A DNA stretch of 19,951 nt from NCBI GenBank assembly GCA_021737445.1, contig JAIPDY010000033.1, forward strand, positions 1 through 19,951. Reading direction: 5' to 3'. The notes below the pieces were generated by a model. That model was not told where the DNA came from and ran no database searches. It saw nothing but the letters and a program-made list of their open reading frames with translations. This document shows, piece by piece, positions 13,785-19,951 of this stretch. The first letter of the stretch is position 1; the number at the start of each line of letters is the position of its first letter. Source of the DNA: Desulfotignum sp. Its GTDB lineage: Bacteria; Desulfobacterota; Desulfobacteria; Desulfobacterales; Desulfobacteraceae. The translations under genes and the position numbers were made by a program.

Positions 13785-16043
13785 ATGAGATTCATTTCAC
13801 CGAAAATTTTGTTGTTCAACAGCCTGCGTACCCTGATTTTTTTTGCCGTGGCCCTGCTGGTCATTCTCACAGGTACCATCGTGTCCCAGATTGTGATCAA
13901 AAACTACAGCACCACCTTGTTGGCCGGTGCAGCTGCTAAAGGGGAAAATCTTGCCCATAAACTGGCATTGGATGTCACTGACAAAATTCTGATCAACGAT
14001 CTTGTGGCGGTCCAGAAAATTCTGGACGATCAGATGAAAAGCGATCCAGCCATATCCTACCTGTTTGTTAAAAACAGCGGACAGGTGCTGGTGCACACAT
14101 TCCCCGACGGGGTGCCCAGGAATCTGATTTTTGCCAATGCCAAAAAGCCGGTGAAAAACAGGGTCAACCTGGTGTCACAAACCCATGAGCGGTTTATAGA
14201 TATCCAGTGGCCGATATTTGAAGGCAGGGCCGGTGTGGTGCGCCTGGGTATATCCGAAGCACCTTTCCGGTCCAGAATCAAGCAGCTGGGTATCAGGATG
14301 ACCCTGATCACGGCAGGTGTACTGGCGGTGGTCCTTGTGTTGAGCCATCTTCTGATCTCCCGGCTGATCCGGCCCTTGATGGTTTTGACCGATACGGTAA
14401 AAAGCATCGATGAAAACAAACTGGATACCCGTCTGAATTTTTCCGGCCCGTCAGAGGTGGTAAAACTGGCGGCCGCCTATAACACCATGCTTGAAAAAAT
14501 CGCCGGGTACACCGGTCAGCTGAAACGGTCCAATGAAAAACTGGCACAGAAAAATCAGCACCTGGACCGGGTTCACAGGCAGATGATAACCACATTTTCA
14601 GTCTCACGGCAGATTGCGGCCCTGCCGGATCTCAACCGGGTCACCTCTTTTTTGCTGTCTACATTCAAGGAGATTGTCGCCTGTCAGAACCTTTTTCTGG
14701 TTATACTGGCACATGATCAAAGAAAGGTCTTTCTGGCAGTTGCAGGAAAATTGAACCCGCTGAATGAAGATGCATTTGACATCTTTCATGACACAGCATC
14801 CCGAAGCGGTTTCCCCATTTTTTTAACCCCGGCAGATATAAGTGCCCTGAACCTGCCGGATCAGATGTGCAACAGTTCGCAGATGGCGGTGTTTCCTTTT
14901 TACTACCATCAACAGGTGCTGGGTGCCATGCTCATATCCTGTCCGGATGACTGCACCTGTCTTGAAACCGAAATGGAGGTGATCCGTCTTATTCTGGAAC
15001 AGGCTTCGGGTGCTGTTTTCAGGGCACTGGAGCATGAAAGACAGATTCAGGAACTCAAAGCAAGGACCGAACAGATCTCCGGATACCGGGGGATGGTTGG
15101 CAAAGATCCCAAAATCCAGGTCATCTACAAGCTGATTCAGGATGTGGCCCCCACGGATGCCACCGTGCTGATCCAGGGGGAAAGCGGCACGGGCAAGGAG
15201 ATGGTGGCCCGGGCCCTGCACGAGGAAAGCCCCAGATCCGGGTACCCCTTTGTGGTGATCAACTGTGCGGCCTATCCGGCCACCCTCCTGGAAAGTGAGC
15301 TGTTCGGCCATGAAAAAGGGGCGTTTACCGGGGCAATGGAGCGGAAAATCGGAAAATTTGAACAGGCCGGCGGCGGCACCGTGTTTCTGGATGAGATCGG
15401 TGAGATTCCCATGTCAGCCCAGACCATGCTGCTGCGGGTTTTGCAGAGCCAGAAAATCGAACGTATCGGCGGTACCCGCTCCATCAAGGTCAACATCCGT
15501 ATTGTGGCGGCCACCAACCGGTATCTGCTCGATGAGGTGAAACAGGGCAATTTCAGAGAGGACCTGTTCTACCGGTTGAATGTAATTCCCATCAACCTGC
15601 CGGCATTGCGGGAGCGGAAAAATGACGTGCCGCTGCTGGCCAATTATTTTCTGGAAAAATTTGCGGCAGAGCAGCACAAAAAAATAGATACAATTGATCC
15701 GGAAACCCTGCGTACCCTGGTGGAATATGACTGGCCCGGCAATATCCGGGAACTGGAAAACAGTATTGAATACGCGGTGACCCTGGCTAAGTCCAACCGG
15801 ATTTTTCCAGGGGACCTGCCGGCCCACCAGCTGCCCACCGCCAATCCCCGGCCTGAAAAACAGACACAGGTCTTGCAGGCCAGTGAAAAAGAGACCATCT
15901 GCCAGATGCTGGACCAGTGCAACTGGAATAAAACAGCGGCCGCCGCCAGCCTGGGTATCAGTCGAAGTACCCTGTATGAAAAGCTCAAAAAATACCAAAT
16001 CCGGCCGTCAAAGGGCCATATCCGGGAGACAGGAAAAAGATGA
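13785..16043 (+). CDS. Membrane-bound sensor and sigma-54-dependent activator (HAMP-GAF-AAA+-HTH)
   Basis: A 752-residue one-chain sensor and activator. Order: TM1 (about 15-38), periplasmic domain (about 40-168), TM2 (about 172-195), HAMP (about 195-245), short coiled coil (245-268), GAF-like domain (about 275-415) with a Cys group CPDDCTC (386-392), and sigma-54 AAA+ domain (about 432-665). The AAA+ domain has Walker A GESGTGKE, the sigma-54 loop GAFTGA (512-517), Walker B VFLDEIGE and FREDLFYRLNV. A Fis-type HTH (712-738) closes the chain. There is no histidine kinase or receiver domain. It follows the PhnD-like gene by 14 bases, has only a weak ribosome site, and overlaps mobB by ATGA. 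It probably binds the UAS at 12679-12697 and activates the arr promoter when the periplasmic protein is loaded. The target is inference. Confidence 0.88.
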   Translation: MRFISPKILLFNSLRTLIFFAVALLVILTGTIVSQIVIKNYSTTLLAGAAAKGENLAHKLALDVTDKILINDLVAVQKILDDQMKSDPAISYLFVKNSGQVLVHTFPDGVPRNLIFANAKKPVKNRVNLVSQTHERFIDIQWPIFEGRAGVVRLGISEAPFRSRIKQLGIRMTLITAGVLAVVLVLSHLLISRLIRPLMVLTDTVKSIDENKLDTRLNFSGPSEVVKLAAAYNTMLEKIAGYTGQLKRSNEKLAQKNQHLDRVHRQMITTFSVSRQIAALPDLNRVTSFLLSTFKEIVACQNLFLVILAHDQRKVFLAVAGKLNPLNEDAFDIFHDTASRSGFPIFLTPADISALNLPDQMCNSSQMAVFPFYYHQQVLGAMLISCPDDCTCLETEMEVIRLILEQASGAVFRALEHERQIQELKARTEQISGYRGMVGKDPKIQVIYKLIQDVAPTDATVLIQGESGTGKEMVARALHEESPRSGYPFVVINCAAYPATLLESELFGHEKGAFTGAMERKIGKFEQAGGGTVFLDEIGEIPMSAQTMLLRVLQSQKIERIGGTRSIKVNIRIVAATNRYLLDEVKQGNFREDLFYRLNVIPINLPALRERKNDVPLLANYFLEKFAAEQHKKIDTIDPETLRTLVEYDWPGNIRELENSIEYAVTLAKSNRIFPGDLPAHQLPTANPRPEKQTQVLQASEKETICQMLDQCNWNKTAAAASLGISRSTLYEKLKKYQIRPSKGHIRETGKR

Positions 16044-16561
16044 CACATCCGGTTCAGATTATCGGGCATCCGGGGTGCGGTAAAACAACCCTGATGGTCG
16101 AACTCATCGAAGCACTGGTTCAAAGAGATATCCGTGTGGGCAGCATCAAGCACAGCGCCCACTCCCACGAACTGGACAAACCGGGCAAGGATTCTTTTTG
16201 TCACAGAAAAGCCGGGGCCGTGCCTGCCGCCATGATGACCCCGGACATGGCTGCAGTCTTTCTGCCCAGAGATTCGTATATGTCTTTGGACGACCTAATC
16301 CGGCAGTATTATGCTTCCGTGGATATGGTGCTCATTGAAGGATGGATCAGCGGTCCCCATGAAAAGATCGAGGTGTTCGGCAACGGGTGTGACAGAACGC
16401 CTTTGTTTCACCAGGTGCCAAACGTAAAAGTGTTTGTAACGGATCAACCTGTGTCGTCTGCGGACAGGTCAGCCGCAGCTGAAAGACAGATCACTGTTTT
16501 CAACCGGTCCGATATCGGTGCGATAGCACAATTCATTATTTCGGGCTGCATGCAGGATTAG
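16040..16561 (+). CDS. mobB: Molybdopterin-guanine dinucleotide biosynthesis protein MobB
   Basis: A 173-residue P-loop GTPase of the MobB family. Walker A is GHPGCGKTT (residues 9-17), followed by VGSIKHSAHSHELDKPGKDSFCHRKAGA, the typical MobB segment, and the Walker B-like DMVLIEGW. MobB assists MobA in attaching GMP to molybdopterin, the cofactor form needed by ArrA. The start overlaps the regulator stop codon by 4 bases (ATGA), so it is translationally coupled to the regulator rather than to the reductase. MobA is not in the window. Confidence 0.88.
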   Translation: MTHPVQIIGHPGCGKTTLMVELIEALVQRDIRVGSIKHSAHSHELDKPGKDSFCHRKAGAVPAAMMTPDMAAVFLPRDSYMSLDDLIRQYYASVDMVLIEGWISGPHEKIEVFGNGCDRTPLFHQVPNVKVFVTDQPVSSADRSAAAERQITVFNRSDIGAIAQFIISGCMQD

Positions 16562-16565
16562 ATTC

Positions 16566-17483
16566 ATGGATCGATCAAAGCGGTACACCGACTATAACAG
16601 CTATCTGAGAGGCCTGTTCGGCGAGCGGGTTCAGAAAATCGCCGTGGATGCCGGCCTTACCTGTCCCAACCGGGACGGTCGTCTGTCGGATCAAGGGTGT
16701 ATCTACTGCAATGCCAGGGGCTCTGGTACCGGGGCTTTTGCCCGGGGCATGGGTATCAAGGAACAGATAGAGGCCGGAAAGATTCCCATGATGAAAAAAT
16801 ACAAAGCCAAAAAATTTATGGCCTATTTTCAGTCTTTTTCCAACACGTATACCTCTGTGGATCACATGCGGCAGATGTATGATGCAGCTTTTTCCTGTGA
16901 CGGGGTGGTGGGCATGGCCATCGGTACCCGGCCGGACTGCATCGATGAAGCAAAGATGGACCTGATCGCATCCTATGCCCGGCGTTATCTGGTGTGGCTG
17001 GAATACGGGCTTCAGTCAGTCCATGACGTCACCTTGACATCCATCAACCGGGGACACGGTTTGAAAGATTTTGAAAAAGCGGTCGCAATGACCCGGGGAC
17101 GGGGGATCCATATCTGCGCCCATGTGATTCTGGGGCTGCCCGGAGAGACCCGGGAGATGATGCTGCAAACCGCCCGGTACCTGGCCGAATCCGGGATCCA
17201 CGGCATCAAGATTCACCTGCTGTATGTGATCAAAGATACCCTGCTGGACCACCTGTTTCTGTCAGGAAAATACCAGCCCATGGAACAGGCTGCCTATGTG
17301 GAAACCGTGTGTGATTTTCTGGAGCTGCTGCCAAAAGATATCGTGATCCAGCGTATCACAGGAGATCCCCGCAGCAGTGAGTTGCGTTCCCCTGCCTGGG
17401 CCGGCCGGTACAGAGAAACTTTTAACCTGATCCAGCAGGCCCTGGCACATCGCGATTCCTTCCAGGGGAGAAAGTATGCCTGA
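16566..17483 (+). CDS. YhcC-type radical SAM protein (TIGR01212 family)
   Basis: A 305-residue radical SAM enzyme. The cluster-binding Cys are C33, C45 and C48 in LTCPNRDGRLSDQGCIYCNA, the wider spacing typical of the YhcC/TIGR01212 group rather than plain CxxxCxxC. Other family pieces are FMAYFQSFSNTYTSVDHMRQMYDAA, IGTRPDCI, VWLEYGLQSVHDVTLTSINRGH, HVILGLPGETREMM and GIKIHLLYVIKDT. The length is normal. It begins 4 bases after mobB ends, so it is probably co-transcribed with the sensor genes. The reaction catalysed by this family is not established; its presence in an arsenic/molybdenum operon may be incidental. Confidence 0.85.
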   Translation: MDRSKRYTDYNSYLRGLFGERVQKIAVDAGLTCPNRDGRLSDQGCIYCNARGSGTGAFARGMGIKEQIEAGKIPMMKKYKAKKFMAYFQSFSNTYTSVDHMRQMYDAAFSCDGVVGMAIGTRPDCIDEAKMDLIASYARRYLVWLEYGLQSVHDVTLTSINRGHGLKDFEKAVAMTRGRGIHICAHVILGLPGETREMMLQTARYLAESGIHGIKIHLLYVIKDTLLDHLFLSGKYQPMEQAAYVETVCDFLELLPKDIVIQRITGDPRSSELRSPAWAGRYRETFNLIQQALAHRDSFQGRKYA

Positions 17484-17523
17484 AAAAACAGGCAGGCCCG
17501 GATACGATTCCCAGGGTTGCCAG

Positions 17524-18549
17524 CTATGGCTGCACAAAGGTGTGAAAATTCTGGGAACTCATCTCCTTGAAACCTGATTCAGTTTTCTGGATGATCAGGC
17601 ATGCCGTATCTTCAAGGCGGTTCACCAGTGCCAGGCCGTCTGCCGGGTCCATGACCATGAGGGCGGTAGCCAGGCCATCGGCAAAGGTGCAGGTGCCGGC
17701 GATGACCGAAGCGCTCACCACCTGGTTGTTCACTGGGAATCCGGTTTTGGGGTCAATGATGTGGGAATATGTTTTGCCCTGAATTTCAAAGAAATTGCGG
17801 TAATCTCCGCTGGTGGCAATGGCCTGGTTGTTCAGGGTGATGATCTTGTAAAGGCCTGAATCTGAAGCGATGCCGGAAGGATCTGTGATACCAACGGACC
17901 AGGGTTTGTTGTGGCGGTTGACACCGGATCCAAATAATTCTCCGCCGATCTCCACCAGGAAATTGTCAATCTTGGACAAGGCCAGTAACCGGGCGATGGC
18001 ATCAACGCCATAGCCCTTGGCAATGGATCCCAGATCCAGGGTAATGCCCGGTTTTTTTTTCAACAGATGGTTGTTTTCCAGAATAAGGTGCTCAAAGCCG
18101 GTGCACGAAAGGGCATCGGCTATGGCGGCAGGATCAGGCAGGGTGTTGGATGATTGTTTGGTGCCAAACCCCCACAGGTCCACCAGGGGTTTGACTGTGC
18201 CGTCCCATGCCCCGCCGCTCAGTCTGAAAACCGTTTCAGCAACTGCCATGACCTGGCCAAAATCCCTGGACAGCCTGAAGGGCTGTCCGGCATCAATCTG
18301 GTTGAACCGGGAGATATCACTGTCAGGATCATACATGGACAAACCGGCATTGACCTGCCGGAGCCGGGTATCGATTTTTTTTTCCCACAGGGCAATGGAC
18401 TGTTTTCTGGCGGAAACAAGTTTTACCGTGTAAAAAGTTCCCATGGTTTTGCCCTGAATCGTATATTCCCGGCCCTGGGCAGTGCCGGTGAAACACAAAA
18501 AAATGATACAGAGCAGGCAAAGGACCCTGCCCATATGTCCGGGTTTCAT
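17524..18549 (-). CDS. apbE: FAD:protein FMN transferase (ApbE family)
   Basis: A 341-residue exported ApbE-type flavin transferase, which links FMN through a phosphodiester bond to a Thr or Ser of partner proteins such as NqrB/RnfG-type subunits. Motifs visible: GKTMGTFYTVKLV near the N-terminus, LDLGSIAKGYGVDAIA, NFLVEIGGELFGSG, AIATSGDYRNF and YSHIIDPKTGFPV. A signal peptide (MKPGHMGRVLCLLCIIFLCFTGTAQG) has no good lipobox. The ATG at 18547-18549 is preferred to one 13 codons upstream because GAAGGA lies seven bases before it and the signal peptide is then at the N-terminus. It is convergent with the radical SAM gene, 40 bases apart. No flavinylation target is encoded in the window. Confidence 0.9.
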   Translation of the reverse strand: MKPGHMGRVLCLLCIIFLCFTGTAQGREYTIQGKTMGTFYTVKLVSARKQSIALWEKKIDTRLRQVNAGLSMYDPDSDISRFNQIDAGQPFRLSRDFGQVMAVAETVFRLSGGAWDGTVKPLVDLWGFGTKQSSNTLPDPAAIADALSCTGFEHLILENNHLLKKKPGITLDLGSIAKGYGVDAIARLLALSKIDNFLVEIGGELFGSGVNRHNKPWSVGITDPSGIASDSGLYKIITLNNQAIATSGDYRNFFEIQGKTYSHIIDPKTGFPVNNQVVSASVIAGTCTFADGLATALMVMDPADGLALVNRLEDTACLIIQKTESGFKEMSSQNFHTFVQP

Positions 18550-18762
18550 GGATGTTTCCTTCCTGGCAGCTTCCCTGGCAGGAGTCATCGGTTTTTGAAC
18601 CTCCCTGATACTGTCAAAGTTACCTGATTAAATTGCAAATTTATGCTTTGTCCAGCGGGGTGTCAAGCTGGCAGGTTAAAAAATCATATTGGATATGAAA
18701 ATTTATACTGATCAAGTGATTCCATGACTTGGTGTCTGTATTGTGTTAAAGAATAAAGCGGG

Positions 18763-18768
18763 TATAAA
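18763..18768 (+). promoter_or_regulatory. Possible -10 box of the MFS gene promoter
   Basis: TATAAA lies 26 bases before the MFS start codon, with a weak TTGTGT 16 bp upstream (18741-18746). The -35 match is poor, so this is only a candidate. The rest of the 18550-18794 intergenic stretch is AT-rich and shows nothing else clear. Confidence 0.3.
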
Positions 18769-18794
18769 TTTCAGGTGAATTAAAAGGAGCACAG

Positions 18795-19951
18795 ATGACA
18801 ATTTTTCCCGGGAACCCCTTTGAAATTCCTAATATCCGCTGGTTTATCGCATTCAGGATTTTTTTCAACTCCCGGTTTTATTATCCGGTGTTCACCATTT
18901 TATTTCTGGATTTCGGCCTGACCGTGGCCCAGTTTTCCGTTCTCAACGCGGTGTGGGCAGCCACCATCGTTCTTGCGGAAGTGCCGTCCGGGGCGGTGGC
19001 TGATATCATCGGCAGAAAAAGACTTCTTAATTTTGCCGCCGGGGTGATGATTTTTGAAATCGGCATCATCAGCTTCATGCCCAGAATAGATCCAATACTG
19101 GTATTTTCCATATTCCTGGTGAACCGGATGTTCAGCGGTCTGGCTGAGGCGGCTGCCAGCGGCGCGGATGAGGCCCTGGCCTATGACAGCCTGAAGCAGG
19201 CGGGCATGGCAGACCAGTGGGGCCGGGTCCTGGAGGTGCTCATGCGGTACCAGGCAATCGGCTTTGTGGTGGCCATGACCACCGGAGCTGCCGTATATGA
19301 TCCAACCCTCATGGGCCGGACGGCCCAGCTGCTGGGGCTGGATATTTTGCTAACCCAGGATATGACCATGCGGTTTCCGTTGTATCTGACTTTTGTACTT
19401 GCCCTGCTGGCTTTTGGCGCCACCCTGAAAATGAAAGAGGTGGCAGAGGAGAATGCCCGGGCGGGTAACGTACGTTTAAGAGAAACCCTGGCCATGACGT
19501 TCAAGGCAGGTGCCTGGATTTTGAAAACCCCGTTTGTCTTGTCGGTGATGCTTTTCGGCATGCTGTTTGACGGGACCATCCGCATGGTCATCACTCTGTC
19601 CAGCCAGTATTACCGGATGATTGACATCCCGGAATCCATTTTCGGGCTTATGGGATCAGGGGTTGCCCTGCTGGGCATGGTGGTGCCCAAAATTGCCAGA
19701 CAGATCGCTGAAAACCGGCCGCCTTCCCATGCCCTTGCAGTGACCGCCTGTCTGGCCGGCACCGGATTGGTGACCATGAACTGTTTTTTGCCCTGGGTGG
19801 GCCTTGTTCCGGCCCTGGCGACCTTTTCCGCCATGTATTTCACCGGTTTTTTTGTCAGTTTCTATGTGAACAGGGAAGCGGATTCCAGGCAGCGGGCCAC
19901 GGTATTGAGCTTTAAAGGCCTGTCCTATAATATTTCCTATGGGGTGCTGGG
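18795..19951 (+). CDS. MFS transporter, C-terminus beyond the window
   Basis: An open frame of 385 codons with no stop runs off the end. An AAAAGGAG box six bases before the ATG supports the start. The protein shows many hydrophobic helices and the MFS loop 2-3 signature in EVPSGAVADIIGRKRLL (about residues 61-77). Helix-rich segments include FVLALLAFGATLKM, VLSVMLFGMLFDG, GVALLGMVVP and FSAMYFTGFFVSFYVN. The N-terminus (FRIFFNSRFYYPVFTILFLDFGLTVAQFSVLNAVWAA) is typical of MFS drug/metabolite exporters. The substrate is unknown, and nothing next to it except the divergent apbE gives a clue. Confidence 0.85.
   Translation, partial: MTIFPGNPFEIPNIRWFIAFRIFFNSRFYYPVFTILFLDFGLTVAQFSVLNAVWAATIVLAEVPSGAVADIIGRKRLLNFAAGVMIFEIGIISFMPRIDPILVFSIFLVNRMFSGLAEAAASGADEALAYDSLKQAGMADQWGRVLEVLMRYQAIGFVVAMTTGAAVYDPTLMGRTAQLLGLDILLTQDMTMRFPLYLTFVLALLAFGATLKMKEVAEENARAGNVRLRETLAMTFKAGAWILKTPFVLSVMLFGMLFDGTIRMVITLSSQYYRMIDIPESIFGLMGSGVALLGMVVPKIARQIAENRPPSHALAVTACLAGTGLVTMNCFLPWVGLVPALATFSAMYFTGFFVSFYVNREADSRQRATVLSFKGLSYNISYGVL

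Noticed and set aside
17477..17494. Hairpin TGCCTG/CAGGCA as a terminator between the convergent radical SAM and apbE genes
   Set aside because: The stem is only 6 bp with an A-rich loop, overlaps the stop codon and has no T run after it on either strand.

Overview
The window looks like the chromosome of a strictly anaerobic sulfate-reducing Desulfobacterota, most like Desulfobacteraceae (Desulfotignum/Desulfobacter type). This is inferred from moderate-to-high GC, the gene families present and the apparent use of UGA as selenocysteine; no rRNA or marker gene is present to prove it. The theme is arsenic. The centre is a respiratory arsenate reductase operon with its own sensor/regulator genes, next to an ArsR-controlled thiol/permease operon.

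Region 1 (1-3411, minus strand): an ArsR-type regulator with the As(III)-type CVC motif, followed by a DUF318/UPF0718 (ArsP-like) permease, a mini-thioredoxin (CPKC), a SurA-N-like/thioredoxin fusion, a membrane-anchored thioredoxin and the first 31 codons of a CcdA-like membrane protein. A strong sigma-70 promoter (TTGACA, 17 bp, TATATT) is overlapped by an inverted-repeat operator.

Region 2 (3445-4304, minus strand): a DUF1573 secreted protein whose reading frame is interrupted by one in-frame UGA exactly where the family has the first Cys of its CGCT motif. It is best read as a selenoprotein (U-G-C-T). Its promoter and operator are near-copies of those of arsR, so it probably belongs to the same arsenic-responsive regulon. 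A good intrinsic terminator closes it.

Region 3 (4345-12560, minus strand): an eight-gene operon in the order degenerate receiver protein, arrA, arrB, arrC (NrfD type), arrD (TorD type), FmdE-like protein, MoeA-like protein, arginase/agmatinase-family hydrolase. Genes are tightly packed or overlapping. A near-consensus sigma-54 -24/-12 promoter sits about 75 bp before the first gene, with a 19-bp palindrome further upstream that fits an enhancer site.

Region 4 (12704-17483, plus strand): divergent genes for a PhnD-like periplasmic binding protein with a single Cys in its mature part (AioX-like), a membrane-spanning sigma-54 activator combining sensor, HAMP, GAF, AAA+ and Fis-type HTH in one chain, MobB, and a YhcC-type radical SAM protein. 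The proposed circuit is: arsenic oxyanion sensed in the periplasm, membrane-bound activator, UAS, sigma-54 promoter, arr operon. MobB, MoeA-like and FmdE-like proteins would serve the molybdenum cofactor of ArrA.

Region 5 (17524-19951): an ApbE-type flavin transferase on the minus strand and, divergently, an MFS transporter that runs off the window. I saw no tRNA, rRNA, CRISPR, insertion sequence or attachment site.
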